In this document: positions 35,888-45,312 of the stretch, one piece after another | How positions within the stretch are numbered: position 1 is the stretch's first letter | Layout of the letters: each line of letters starts with the position of its first letter | Source of the DNA: Iphinoe sp. HA4291-MV1 | GTDB taxonomy: Bacteria; Cyanobacteriota; Cyanobacteriia; Cyanobacteriales; Nostocaceae | Length of the DNA: 53,032 nt | NCBI GenBank assembly: GCA_019359415.1 | Contig: JAHHHH010000049.1 | Span: 1 to 53,032, forward strand | Direction: 5' to 3' | Notes under the pieces: generated by a model | Databases searched by the model: none | What the model was told of the DNA's origin: nothing | Seen by the model: only the letters and a program-made list of their open reading frames with translations | Translations under genes and position numbers: made by a program

Positions 35888-35997
35888 CTTCTCTCAAAAT
35901 TCAAAATTCAAAATTAGAAGTCTCTCCCTCTGCCTCTTCATCTCCCCATTGCCTATTGCCCAATTCCCATTGCCCATTGCCCAATTTCTAATGACTA

Positions 35998-37281
35998 ATG
36001 ACTAAAAGTAACGATGTCTTGCTGCTGTCGGCTGTGAAAAATGGTGATATCAAGCAGGTGCAAGCACTGCTTAATAGTAGTGCTAAGGTAGACACGAGCG
36101 ATCGCGATGGCACTACGCCCTTGATGTTTGCTGCACATTTAGGCTACACCGAAATCGCGCGATCGCTTCTTGATGCGGGTGCTCAAATCAACTTGAAAAG
36201 AAAGCGCTATGGGTTGACGGCTTTGATGTTAGCAGCGAGTGCTAAAGCGCTTGACGTTGTAAAGCTTTTAGTCTCTAGAGGTACGGATGTCAATGCAACC
36301 AATGAAGATGGCAGCACTGCTTTGATGGTAGCCGCCCTGAAAGGACATGCTGATGTTGTGCAAGTCTTACTTGCTGCTGGTGCTAAAGTCGATGTTAAAG
36401 ATAAAGATGAGGACACAGCTTTTCAACTGGCAGTACGCGCTGGACACACCGCAGTTGTACAAGCAATACTACAAAATTATACAGATGTCAATACCCAAGA
36501 TGAAGAGGGAGAAACCGCATTAATGGTTGCGGCAGATCTGGGACACTTGGAAGCTGTGCAAGCACTACTAGCAGCAGGGGCTGATGTTCAGATGCGAAAC
36601 CTTGATGGTGGTACAGCTTTATCAGCAGCAGCAGCAGCGGGACATAGTGCGATCGCAGCAGAAATACTCGATCGCGGTGCTGATGTCAATATCCAAGATA
36701 AAGATGGGGAAACAGCCCTGCATCTAGCTGTCGTTGAAGGTTATGCCGATGTGGTAGAGGTCTTACTCAGCCAAGGAGCAAACGTACAAATTAAGAACCA
36801 TTTAGGAGATACACCGCTACTCTTGGCAGCTTTGCAGGGACACAGCCAAATTGTTGAAGCACTAGTGCGTCAGGGAGCAAACGTGAAAGAGAAAAACTTG
36901 GGTGAGCAACCTTTGACGCTAGCAGCAATACAGGGACACACTGAAATAGTGAAGCTAATACTATATCATGGTGCTGATGTCAATACTCAAGGGGATGATG
37001 GAAAAACTGCTTTAATTAAGGCAGCGGAACGTCATCATACAGGCGTGATACAGCAGCTTGTGGCAAAGGGAGCAGAAGTAAATTTACGAGACTCAGCAGG
37101 AGCGACAGCGCTGATGTGGGCTGCTTCGCGAGGTTATAACGAGGTGGTGCATTTGTTACTCAAAGCTGGGGCAGATGTGAATATCAAAAACCAAGGTGGT
37201 TATACAGCTTTGATGCTTGCAGAGTTTAATGGGTATCCTAGCGTGGTGCAGAGCCTTTTGGCAGCAGGCGCACAGGAATAA
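35998..37281 (+). CDS. Ankyrin-repeat protein
   Basis: 427 aa made of about 12-13 ankyrin repeats; each has the pattern DGxTALMxAAxxGHxxxVxxLLxxGAxVN (for example DGSTALMVAALKGHADVVQV). There is no signal peptide or other domain. It is a protein-binding scaffold, and the partner cannot be read. The start ATG at 35998 lies inside a TAATGAC heptamer repeat and lacks a ribosome site, so initiation may be weak or the start may be a later codon. Long repeats like these are common in filamentous cyanobacteria. Single gene; GC-rich repeats flank both sides. Confidence 0.93.
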   Translation: MTKSNDVLLLSAVKNGDIKQVQALLNSSAKVDTSDRDGTTPLMFAAHLGYTEIARSLLDAGAQINLKRKRYGLTALMLAASAKALDVVKLLVSRGTDVNATNEDGSTALMVAALKGHADVVQVLLAAGAKVDVKDKDEDTAFQLAVRAGHTAVVQAILQNYTDVNTQDEEGETALMVAADLGHLEAVQALLAAGADVQMRNLDGGTALSAAAAAGHSAIAAEILDRGADVNIQDKDGETALHLAVVEGYADVVEVLLSQGANVQIKNHLGDTPLLLAALQGHSQIVEALVRQGANVKEKNLGEQPLTLAAIQGHTEIVKLILYHGADVNTQGDDGKTALIKAAERHHTGVIQQLVAKGAEVNLRDSAGATALMWAASRGYNEVVHLLLKAGADVNIKNQGGYTALMLAEFNGYPSVVQSLLAAGAQE

Positions 37282-37406
37282 TATGAGTGAAAACAACAAA
37301 CAACAATTTATAGACTAGACTTATTGCACTCATTCGCTCTTTTCGCGCTCTTGTTTGCGACGCCAGATACCTCTGTCGGGAAACCCTCCTGCAGTACTGG
37401 CTCGCC

Positions 37407-37448
37407 TTTGCGCCTACTCTGCGAGAACGGCTCCGCCGAATGCGTGAG
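37407..37448. repeat. 42-bp exact repeat, copy 2
   Basis: Identical to 18782-18823. It lies in the gap between the ankyrin gene and the Cys-rich peptide gene, which otherwise shows nothing. Confidence 0.9.
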
Positions 37449-37522
37449 ACAAAAAAATATTTATGCAATAAATCCACTGTCTAAATAAATTAAGACAGTT
37501 GTGAGACGCTAATACGAGTACT

Positions 37523-37798
37523 TTAACAAAGCTTTCGCTGACCCTTTTGGGTTGCATTACAACAAGCAGTTTTCACCTTAAAGTCAACACAGCAAATCGC
37601 TTCAGGAGAGCAAGCTTTCTTGGGATGTACTGTACATTTGAGTCGGTAGTCATTGGTGAAATATTCACAACCAGCACAGGGAATTTGATGTAGCATTTTG
37701 ACATAATTTGTACCCTTGCTCAAGGTTTGCCAAACACTACAAATAAATAGAAGTGTAATTGTCCAAGCACAGAAGGCAAGAAAAATTGTAGCTATCAT
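37523..37798 (-). CDS. Cys-rich single-pass membrane peptide at the iron-stress locus
   Basis: 91 aa. One N-terminal helix (residues 3-23, ATIFLAFCAWTITLLFICSV) is followed by a soluble part with ten cysteines: IPCAGCEYFTND, LKCTVHPKKACSPEAICC, VKTACCNATQ, and a final C. Cysteine pairs spaced CxxC and neighbouring His suggest metal or Fe-S binding or disulfides. I cannot name the family, but its place downstream of two IsiA-type genes on the same strand suggests a role under iron limitation. Ribosome site GAGGAT 7 bases before the ATG. Confidence 0.7.
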   Translation of the reverse strand: MIATIFLAFCAWTITLLFICSVWQTLSKGTNYVKMLHQIPCAGCEYFTNDYRLKCTVHPKKACSPEAICCVDFKVKTACCNATQKGQRKLC

Positions 37799-37895
37799 AA
37801 ATTATCCTCAGAAATTATCTTAAAAAAGTGCCCGCAGCACTGGCATAACTACAGGCATGAGACAATACTTAGCTAGTGTTGAATGATGAGCTAAA

Positions 37896-38873
37896 TTAAG
37901 AGTTAACAGTATTAACTTCTTGACGCGATCGCCAAAAGTGCCAAACAAAACCCACGAAAGCCAATACATCCAAGAAAAACTGGATATTTGCCATTGCCAA
38001 ACGGTTCTCACCGTAAAATTCTATTGGGAAAACTGTCATGTTATATCCCACAAAAACGACAGAAATAAAACCCATCAAAGCTAAACCAAGCAAGCTATAG
38101 GAAAGAATTTCTTCACCATTTTGTATAGGAAAAAGTCGTCGTACCCAATCAAAAGGTTGTACAACAATATGCCAAACGCCTCCCACAATTAGGATGAACC
38201 CAATCCAAATGTGGCCACCAATAACATCTTCTAAGTTGTCAACACTTGCCATTCCTAAAGGAGTCCAGCTACCATCTTTAAGACCAACCAAGTAGCCGAA
38301 TATTGTGACTGGGTTTATAGTGGGGTTATCAATGAGGCGGACATTTCCCAGATGAGTATCATAAATCCCACCAAAAAACATTGCTTTTAACACGAGCAAA
38401 AATGCTCCTAAACCCAGAATAATTAGGTGATGTCCTAAAATTAAACCTAATTGTTTCGGGTCATTCCATTCATAGTGAAATTTTGCAGTTCTTCCGCCAA
38501 GATTATACAAAACTGGCGAACTCTGGAAAACATGAAAAAGTCCTCCTGCGCCTAAAACAGCGGATGCTACTAAATGCAAAATCCCAACCACAAAATAGGG
38601 ATAAGTATCAATAACTTCGCCTCCAGCACCTACACCCCAGCCTAGAGTTGCTAAGTGAGGCAACAAAATCATTCCCTGCTCATACATTGGTATGTCAGGG
38701 ATAAACCGTGTCACCTCAGAAACAGTCGTTGCACCCACCCACAACATAATTAAGCCTGCATGAGCGATATGAGCACCTAATAGCTGTCCAGACAAATTAA
38801 TTAAACGAGCATTGCCAACTAACCACGGTAAATTGGTATCTGCTGTAAAGGTTCTATCAGTAGAAATTGTCAC
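37896..38873 (-). CDS. IsiA-family chlorophyll-binding antenna protein (second copy)
   Basis: A six-helix CP43-like antenna protein. Visible: [85 protein letters not shown] and a final [13 protein letters not shown]. It differs from isiA and lacks the extra C-terminal domain of fusion-type PcbC proteins. I start at GTG 38873 ([12 protein letters not shown]), which has AAGGG upstream and gives a normal N-terminus; an in-frame TTG right after the isiA stop would add 32 odd residues. Length 326 aa. It lies 96 bp after isiA and probably shares its transcript. Confidence 0.85.
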   Translation of the reverse strand: MTISTDRTFTADTNLPWLVGNARLINLSGQLLGAHIAHAGLIMLWVGATTVSEVTRFIPDIPMYEQGMILLPHLATLGWGVGAGGEVIDTYPYFVVGILHLVASAVLGAGGLFHVFQSSPVLYNLGGRTAKFHYEWNDPKQLGLILGHHLIILGLGAFLLVLKAMFFGGIYDTHLGNVRLIDNPTINPVTIFGYLVGLKDGSWTPLGMASVDNLEDVIGGHIWIGFILIVGGVWHIVVQPFDWVRRLFPIQNGEEILSYSLLGLALMGFISVVFVGYNMTVFPIEFYGENRLAMANIQFFLDVLAFVGFVWHFWRSRQEVNTVNS

Positions 38874-38933
38874 AATTGAATACCCTTTTTGTTCGAGAAT
38901 CCACGCCTTTGCCACCGTACCGAAATAGAAATC

Positions 38934-38959
38934 CCCTGCTAACCTGAGGTATAGCAGGG
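38934..38959 (-). promoter_or_regulatory. Hairpin between isiA and the second antenna gene
   Basis: CCCTGCTAACC - TGA - GGTATAGCAGGG forms an 11-bp stem with a bulged A. It comes right after the isiA stop without a T-run. It may stabilise the isiA mRNA or partly terminate it, giving isiA in excess of the following gene. Confidence 0.5.
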
Positions 38960-38969
38960 AAAATGTCAA

Positions 38970-40004
38970 TTACGACTCGCTACTAATAGCATTGAGTGAC
39001 CTTTCCACTTGCTTGAAGTCAACGCCAATGGCTCGCAGAGCATGCCACAAGTGACCTTGTAGGAAGAAGAAAGCTAAGAAGAAATGGGCATTTGCCAACC
39101 AAGCTCTGGACGTATGCTGTCCTAACGGTAACTGGATTGTGTCGGCAAAATACGGAGAAACACCGAATTTGACTGCCAAAGTAGGTCCGTAAAATTCCAC
39201 AGGATATGCTAAGGTGTTAACTGCACAGAAGTAAGCAGCCACAAATCCTGCTAAAGCGATCGCTCCCAAAGAGTAAGAAAGAATGGCTTCACCTGAGAAT
39301 ATCAAAAGCTTCTTTGTCCAAGGAAAAGGCTCTGTCAGAATATGCCAGACACCTCCAACAACGAGGAACAAGCCTACATAAATGTGACCACCAACTAAAT
39401 CTTCCAAGTTATTCACACTGGCAAAGTGGGTTTGGTAGCCATAGATGACGAATGGGTTGAGGGTGGGATTGGTGACAACTCGGACAGCGTGAATTGTCGA
39501 GTCGTAGAGTCCTCCCCAGAACATGGCTTTCGCTACGAGCAATAGAGCAGCGACTCCCAAGAAAATCAGGTGATGTCCCAAGATGAAGCCAAGTTTCTTT
39601 GGATCGTCCCATTCAAAGTGAAATTTACGAGCACGTCCTTGTGCATCTTTCAAGTTTTTTGGACCTTTGAAGGTATGGAATAGTGCACCCGCACCAAGGA
39701 CGGCAGATGAGATCAGGTGCAAGGCTCCAATGACAAAATAGGGGTAAGTACTTACCACTTGACCCTCTGCTCCTACACCAAAGCCCAAAGTAGCTAGGTG
39801 AGGTAGCAAAATCAATCCCTGTTCGCCCATTGAGACATCAGGGTTGTAACGAGAGAGTTCAAACCAAGTAAAAGCCCCTGCCCATAATGTCGTTAGCGCT
39901 GCTTGCGCGATATGAGCGCCAAGAAATAAGCCAGAGAGGTTGGTAAAGCGAGCGTTTCCAGCCCACCAGTCATATTTGACGTTGGAATTGCCGTATGTCT
40001 GCAT
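38970..40004 (-). CDS. isiA: Iron-stress chlorophyll-binding protein IsiA (CP43')
   Basis: 344 aa antenna that forms rings around photosystem I under iron limitation. Six helices with the CP43' pattern: [98 protein letters not shown] and a C-terminal [20 protein letters not shown]. The large lumenal loop of real CP43 (PsbC) is absent, which separates IsiA from it. Start ATG at 40004 with an AGGAGGCAAG site upstream. It is the first gene of the minus-strand cluster and is usually under Fur control and the antisense RNA IsrR, neither proven here. Confidence 0.95.
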   Translation of the reverse strand: MQTYGNSNVKYDWWAGNARFTNLSGLFLGAHIAQAALTTLWAGAFTWFELSRYNPDVSMGEQGLILLPHLATLGFGVGAEGQVVSTYPYFVIGALHLISSAVLGAGALFHTFKGPKNLKDAQGRARKFHFEWDDPKKLGFILGHHLIFLGVAALLLVAKAMFWGGLYDSTIHAVRVVTNPTLNPFVIYGYQTHFASVNNLEDLVGGHIYVGLFLVVGGVWHILTEPFPWTKKLLIFSGEAILSYSLGAIALAGFVAAYFCAVNTLAYPVEFYGPTLAVKFGVSPYFADTIQLPLGQHTSRAWLANAHFFLAFFFLQGHLWHALRAIGVDFKQVERSLNAISSES

Positions 40005-40806
40005 TACGAGCTTCTTGCCTCCTTGTAAAAACTATAGGCATGGTAGGAAATCATTCCCAGAGCCTAGCTCTAGGAATGAACAGAGTAAGAGGAACAAAAA
40101 ATCTAGAGAATCGCTGGTAACACTGAATAGCAGTACGGCATGGTACTGCTCCAAATCGTTAACAGTCATGCGATGCCGAAAGCGAGATCGCTAAGCACAG
40201 AGCGCATGCACTCACGTTTAGCCATCGTCCGTCGCATATATGCTCTACAAACGGCTTCTCACAAAGCAGTGTTGATATAGGATCTTTCGCAGTCAAGCCG
40301 AAAACTGCAACTTGAACACTCCTTTTTCAAATAGCAGCTAATTATTGATCATTTCTTCTGCTCATTCTTATTCAATCACTAATGAAAATATTTGTCAAAT
40401 AATTGGAGCAAAATAAAAAGTAGGCAACTTGAGGCTGACCTACTAACCAAAGCACACAAAATTCCAACACGGAAACATGTCTGACCGTTGTAGAAGGTTT
40501 ATTACTATTTGTAAGCAATTAAGAGTGTAGCATAAGCTTATTGATAGTCAATAGCAACTTTAATCAAATTCTTTATCTAACATCCTAGGATAAATAAGGA
40601 ATTAGTATGGTCTTTAACCAGAGAAAAAAGAAATTTCTGGCTTGTTATATCTGATACTTTACAAAAAGTAAAACAAATTAGATGAAAAATATATTCATTA
40701 CTTTTGATAAGATATAGCCAGCACTTCTTGATATAATTCATCATTAAGGTGGTTATATTCTTCAAGTGATTTAATAATCTTTGTTCCAAGTAATGCCATG
40801 ACTGGC
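40005..40806. other. isiA upstream region, with a possible Fur site
   Basis: No established gene. On the minus strand, about 360-375 bases before the isiA start, GATTGAATAAGAATGAGCAG (complement of 40361-40380) is a loose match to a Fur box. A 33-codon frame at 40698-40799 (minus) begins [20 protein letters not shown]; it is sensible sequence but unidentified. The region is A/T-rich and also lies upstream of the plus-strand antenna remnant. Confidence 0.3.
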
Positions 40807-41109
40807 ATGGCTATTCAAACTCCGGAGTCGATTTATTGGTGGTCAGGTCAGGAAATGCCCAGTTAACAAACCTCTCAGAGCGACTTTTAGACGCTCACGT
40901 TGCACATGCGGGATTGATTGTTATGTGGACAAGGAGCCACGACTCTGTTTGAACTTGCCCGCTTCAGCCCAACACAACCTATGTACGAGCAGGGATTGAT
41001 TCTCTTGCCTCACAAACGCAACTCTTGGTTGGGGAGCCAGCTGGGCAGGTTTCCTGACTTGAGCAAACTAGCGTGTGTGAGAGCAAGTGGACAGGTAGTA
41101 GATACCTAA
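40807..41109 (+). pseudogene. Decayed third IsiA/CP43'-family gene
   Basis: Pieces of an antenna gene are spread over shifted frames: [14 protein letters not shown], then (shift) [20 protein letters not shown] and GLIVMWT, then (shift) [20 protein letters not shown] and GLILLPH, then ATLGWG after another shift, and GQVVDT before a stop. At least three frameshifts and loss of the C-terminal two thirds show real decay. It lies on the opposite strand to isiA, directly upstream of isiB, so the ancestral order was an antenna gene followed by flavodoxin. Confidence 0.85.
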
Positions 41110-41253
41110 GTAGTAAGACAAAATTAATTACACAAAATTAGACTTGAAACCCTTATCCAGCCTAGAAAGTAATGTGTAAATATTTCTGTCCGATTACTTA
41201 TCCCTACTTTCTTCAAGCACTCAAGCAATGAAATCTACATACGAGGAGTCCAA

Positions 41254-41766
41254 ATGTCAAAAAAAGTTGGTCTGTTCTACGGAACCCAAACAGGTAATAC
41301 AGAATCCGTAGCTGAAAAAATTCGGGATACATTTGGTGATAGTGTTGTGACTTTACATCAAATTTACGAAGCAGAACCTTCCGATTTTGATGAGTATCAA
41401 TCTCTCATCATTGGCTGCCCCACTTGGGACATTGGTCAACTTCAGAACGATTGGGAAGAGTTTTTCCCTACACTCGACAATATAAATTTTAGTGGCAAGT
41501 TAGTTGCCTATTTTGGTACCGGAGACCAATATGGCTATGCCGATAATTTCCAGGATGCAATAGGAATTCTGGAAGAAAAAATTTCAAAAAAAGGTGGGAA
41601 AACTGTTGGCTATTGGTCAACCGATGGTTATGAATTTGACAACTCTAGAGCTTTGAGAAATGGCAAATTTGTTGGGCTGGCGATCGATGAAGGTAATCAA
41701 CCTGAGTTAACGGATGAGCGAGTCCAAGCTTGGGTTGCTCAGTTGAAGACAGAATTTGGTTTGTAG
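41254..41766 (+). CDS. isiB: Flavodoxin
   Basis: FMN-containing electron carrier that replaces ferredoxin under iron starvation. 170 aa. Phosphate-binding loop FYGTQTGNTESVAE, aromatic FMN contacts in GCPTWDIGQLQNDWEEF (Trp) and FGTGDQYGYADNF (Tyr), and VGYWSTDGYEF. The start ATG follows ACGAGGAG. It is on the plus strand, after the antenna remnant. In many cyanobacteria isiB follows isiA; here they are separated and divergent. Confidence 0.95.
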   Translation: MSKKVGLFYGTQTGNTESVAEKIRDTFGDSVVTLHQIYEAEPSDFDEYQSLIIGCPTWDIGQLQNDWEEFFPTLDNINFSGKLVAYFGTGDQYGYADNFQDAIGILEEKISKKGGKTVGYWSTDGYEFDNSRALRNGKFVGLAIDEGNQPELTDERVQAWVAQLKTEFGL

Positions 41767-41775
41767 GAAAGTTTT

Positions 41776-41873
41776 AACAAAAGAACGAAGGTGTCAGTCG
41801 TCAGAATCTGTCATGAATTATGTACGATGCTCGGTCGTACAGAAGCCATTCTGACTCCTGAGTTCTTTTGGTT
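41776..41873. repeat. Dispersed inverted-repeat element
   Basis: 98 bp. The arms AACAAAAGAAC...CAGAAT and ATTCTGACTCCTGAGTTCTT are imperfect inverted repeats. The right arm, read on the minus strand, shares AAAAGAACTCAGGAGTCAGA with 24012. It starts 10 bases after isiB and may terminate it. The rest of 41874-42152 holds another GC-rich repeat and no gene. Confidence 0.75.
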
Positions 41874-42026
41874 AACCTCTCACGGATGACCCAGCAATTT
41901 TGGGTTGGTGGAGTACTAGAGAACTGGTCCACTAATATAGATTGACAAAAATAACATTATGTGTGTCATGTCAAAACGCCTATTTGCGGCTTAATTTTTC
42001 AGTGTGGTTTTTAGCGATTCTCCTAG

Positions 42027-42068
42027 CCCTTTCAGGGCGGCTGCGCTAACGGAGACGCTACGCGAACA
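42027..42068. repeat. GC-rich palindromic repeat
   Basis: AGCCCTTTCAGGGCGGCTGC, then CTAACGGAGACGCTACGCG; the same loose family as the other GC-rich elements. Confidence 0.6.
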
Positions 42069-42152
42069 CATGAAAACCTCAGCCCTTATGTTTGATTGAC
42101 ACAACACCTACATTCTGTATTTTACGTCAACCGCTTCTACTGGAACGGCGCT

Positions 42153-42614
42153 CTAGGCATTTACGTCTGGACTCCGGTTGAAGGAATAGCGATTAATGTC
42201 ATTACGCTTAACCCAGCCATGTTTGACCCAGTATTGATTAGCAAGGTCATTATCAACAAGCACATCAATATGAGTTTTGAAAATACCAATGGACTCAAGT
42301 TTTGACAAACAGCATTCAACGAGTTGAGAAGCAATTCCACGCTTTCGATAACAGGGCAAGACAATTACATGCTGTAGGTAACCACGTCTACCGTCATGCC
42401 CGCACAGAGCACATGCAATGACTTCGCGTTCATCAACGACTATGAAACTTAATCCTGGATTACGTGCTAAATAACGAGCAGTTGCCTCTTTAGAATCGGC
42501 TCCACGAAGAGTAACACCAGGAGTTTGCCTCATCAACTCAAGCACAGCATCATAGTGTTCGATTGTCATTTCAACAATTTCTATGTCAACTGTAGGAGCG
42601 CTTAGGTTTGCCAT
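42153..42614 (-). CDS. GNAT-family acetyltransferase
   Basis: 153 aa. The acetyl-CoA site is HVIVLPCYRKRGIASQLVEC (the Q/R-x-x-G-x-G/A motif) with LESIGIFKTHIDVLVDND and YWVKHGWVKR. The N-terminal half (IEIVEMTIEHYDAVLELMRQ, TRYLARNPGLSFIVVDERE) is typical of the fold. Substrate unknown. It starts 6 bases after the universal stress protein stop and is co-transcribed with it. Confidence 0.88.
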   Translation of the reverse strand: MANLSAPTVDIEIVEMTIEHYDAVLELMRQTPGVTLRGADSKEATARYLARNPGLSFIVVDEREVIACALCGHDGRRGYLQHVIVLPCYRKRGIASQLVECCLSKLESIGIFKTHIDVLVDNDLANQYWVKHGWVKRNDINRYSFNRSPDVNA

Positions 42615-42620
42615 CTGGTT

Positions 42621-43046
42621 TTAACTCGGCTTGACTACCAACACAGAACAATTTGCTTCTTCTACCACTTGAGAACTGACTGAACCTTGGACAATTCGCT
42701 TCATACCAGTTAACCCACGACTGCCAATAATAATTAAATCAGCTTTGTAAATATTTGCAAGGCGAATAATTTCTTCTGCTGGATCGCCGGTGACAAGTTC
42801 TACATCACTTTCAACAGGTAATAGTGCTTGGTAAGATTGGAGCTGTTTTTCAATCTGGAGATAGGAAAATGTTGATGACTCAGGGTGAGGACGGTCGGCG
42901 GGTAGTTCCATCTCTGACTCTAATGGAGGAAACACATGGCAGAGAATAACTTTGCCGTCTTTTGGCAGTACCAATTTCTGTAAAGTCTGGATAACTCTGT
43001 CTGCAAGTTCCGAATCATCCAGAGCAATCAAAATAGTCTTTAGCAC
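42621..43046 (-). CDS. Universal stress protein A-family
   Basis: 141 aa. The ATP-binding pattern is clear: ILIALDDSELADRVIQTL at the N-terminus and IGSRGLTGMKRIVQGSVS (G-x2-G-x9-G-S) near the end, then CSVLVVKP. I use GTG 43046 because GGAG lies 9 bases before it; another GTG at 43061 would precede that site. It comes first in a two-gene operon with the GNAT gene. Confidence 0.9.
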   Translation of the reverse strand: MLKTILIALDDSELADRVIQTLQKLVLPKDGKVILCHVFPPLESEMELPADRPHPESSTFSYLQIEKQLQSYQALLPVESDVELVTGDPAEEIIRLANIYKADLIIIGSRGLTGMKRIVQGSVSSQVVEEANCSVLVVKPS

Positions 43047-43224
43047 CGATATCGTCTCCACAAGAGTAGACCTTTTACATAAGTAACGGCTGAAGGATTA
43101 ATGGCTACACTAACTATATCCAAGCTGTGAACATAGTTTTGTATAGCCTTAAACTTTCAGTTTGAACCTATAGGCTGAGTTTTGCCTAATGTCTAAGGAA
43201 AAAATTAATAATTCAAATTCAAAA

Positions 43225-44526
43225 TTACTCTTCCTTTTGAACTCGGCGTCTGACAGAATCAGCATGAGAAGGTAAGCCTTCAGCTGTTGCCAGCACATCA
43301 ATTGCACCAGCCACCTTTTCTAGTGCAGCCTGGGAGTATTGAATAATACTAGAGTGTTTCATGAAAGTTTCAACTCCCAATGCTGAGGCATAACGAGCAG
43401 CACCAGAAGTTGGTAAGGTGTGGTTAGGTCCAGCCAAATAATCTCCTACGGCCTCTGGTGTAGAATATCCCAAGAAAATGGCACCCGCATTCCGAATAAG
43501 TGGTAGTAACTCCCAAGGGTCTTCTACTTCTAACTCTAGGTGTTCGGGGGCAAACTCATTTGAAAGTTCCGCTGCTGCTTCTAAGGATTCTACAATCACT
43601 ATCAAGCCGTAGTGAGCGATCGCCTTTTCTGTGAGCAAGCGTCTTGGGTGGTTCACAAGTTGTCTTTCCACCGCCATTTGTACATTCTTTGCCAAAACTG
43701 TATCCGTGGTCAGCAAAATTGCTGCTGCCATCGGATCATGTTCTGCTTGCGCTAACAAATCAGCAGCAACGTGTACAGGATTTGCGGTTTCATCAGCAAT
43801 AATGAGAACTTCGCTTGGTCCGGCTAAGGAATCGATGCCTACAGTACCATAGACGAGTTTTTTCGCCAAAGTGACATAAATATTACCTGGTCCTGTGATG
43901 ACATTAACTTTAGGAATCGTTTCTGTACCATAGGCTAAAGCGGCGATCGCCTGTGCGCCTCCGACGCGATAAATTTCTTGCACTCCAGTTTCTTGTGCTG
44001 CTACCAGCACTGCTGGGTTAATTGCTTTGTTGCTCGATGGTGGTGTGATCATCACCACACGCGGGACACCAGCGACCTTTGCCGGAATTGCATTCATCAA
44101 TACCGTGCTTGGATAGGCGGCGCGACCACCTGGCACATATAACCCCGCTCTGTCTACTGGTGTGTAACGTTTGCCCAATACGACATCATCATCGCCAAAT
44201 TGTACCCAACTTTTGGGGACTCGTTGGCGGTGAAACGTATCGATTTGGCGGCAAGCAAGCCTGATAGCCTGGAGCAATTCCTTTGATACCTGTTGGTAGG
44301 CTGCATCCAGTTCTGAGCCTGTCACGCGCAGTTCATCTGGCTTGAGGGTTTGCTTATCAAATTCGGCTGTGTAATGCAGTACAGCTTTATCGCCTTGGCG
44401 CTTCACTGCCTGCAACACTTCCCGCACTGTTGCTTCTTTGTGAAGCACCTGTTCATCATGGGTGCGATCGCAGATCCGTTGTAGTTCTGCTCTAACATCT
44501 GCCTGCTGAGTAATGATTCGCAGCAT
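43225..44526 (-). CDS. hisD: Histidinol dehydrogenase
   Basis: Last two steps of histidine synthesis, NAD- and Zn-dependent. 433 aa. Visible: GGRAAYPSTVLMNAIPAKVA, TGPGNIYVTLAKKLVYG, DSLAGPSEVLIIAD, the Zn-site HDPMAAAIL, FAPEHLELEVEDPW and GPNHTLPTSGAARYASAL. Full length. It stands alone, as his genes do in cyanobacteria. ATG at 44526 with a weak ribosome site. Confidence 0.96.
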   Translation of the reverse strand: MLRIITQQADVRAELQRICDRTHDEQVLHKEATVREVLQAVKRQGDKAVLHYTAEFDKQTLKPDELRVTGSELDAAYQQVSKELLQAIRLACRQIDTFHRQRVPKSWVQFGDDDVVLGKRYTPVDRAGLYVPGGRAAYPSTVLMNAIPAKVAGVPRVVMITPPSSNKAINPAVLVAAQETGVQEIYRVGGAQAIAALAYGTETIPKVNVITGPGNIYVTLAKKLVYGTVGIDSLAGPSEVLIIADETANPVHVAADLLAQAEHDPMAAAILLTTDTVLAKNVQMAVERQLVNHPRRLLTEKAIAHYGLIVIVESLEAAAELSNEFAPEHLELEVEDPWELLPLIRNAGAIFLGYSTPEAVGDYLAGPNHTLPTSGAARYASALGVETFMKHSSIIQYSQAALEKVAGAIDVLATAEGLPSHADSVRRRVQKEE

Positions 44527-45309
44527 GGAGTAAGGACAATGCCAACTTGAGAAAATTCCTGCGGTGAGAATAAGTTTTGCTCTTTACCCGAAAGGGCGCA
44601 AAGCTAACCCGAACTCTCTTCTCTAGCTTAACCTGGATTTTTTTGATACTTCCACGGCTTTGGTGCACATGGTTTATATGAGAAGGCAACAAAATAACGA
44701 TATTTTTACTTGCCTTTTGGCTAACCTAGCAGCGGGAGAGCCAAATTGGCTATTAGCTGCTCTTAGTAGGCGTGCCAGTTTCCAATCTCAAGCGTGACTC
44801 TAACTCCCAAACTTTACGACAGGTTAACTGTATGTTTGTTCATCCAGTCTCCCTTTCGATTCTAAGTAGGAGTTGAGTATGATTTTTGCTTATTTCTTTA
44901 CTTTACTTACTAACATATTTACAGAAGCAATGTGCCTAATAGCCATATGTTAACTTTTGAACCCCAACCATTCATGAAACCCTATTTAGAGCAATAGATT
45001 TCTCTTCGAGAGGAACTACATTGACAGTGTTTAGTAATTATAACTTTTCCTTAACTAAAGTTAGGGAATTTCAACAAGGATTTTTAGCTGATAACTGATT
45101 TTGTCAATAACTTATAGCAGAGTGATTGATTATAGCACATTTCTAGAACTGACAACAAGCTTAAGAAACTCGATGTCTCAGAGAAACCCAAAAATCCAAT
45201 CCGGGTACTGTACTAATTCGGCCATCTGAGGTGCGATCAGCAATGCTTGTGCCCCTTGGGCAATCGCCCTTGGCGGGCACTCCGTGCCATCGCGTAGCGT
45301 TCATCTCAT
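44527..45309. other. Gene-free region upstream of hisD
   Basis: Nothing convincing in 780 bp. 44527-44700 should hold the hisD promoter; 45249-45300 is a GC-rich repeat (GCCCCTTGGGCAATCGCC, then GGCGGGCACTCCGTGCCATC). Confidence 0.5.
45249..45300. repeat. GC-rich palindromic repeat
   Basis: Nested short hairpins of the same family as the other GC-rich elements, just upstream of the cellulase remnant. Confidence 0.6.
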
Positions 45310-45312
45310 GTT

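Noticed and set aside
38970-40004. Photosystem II CP43 (psbC)
   Set aside because: The large lumenal loop between the last helices is missing and the length is 344 aa, which fits IsiA instead.
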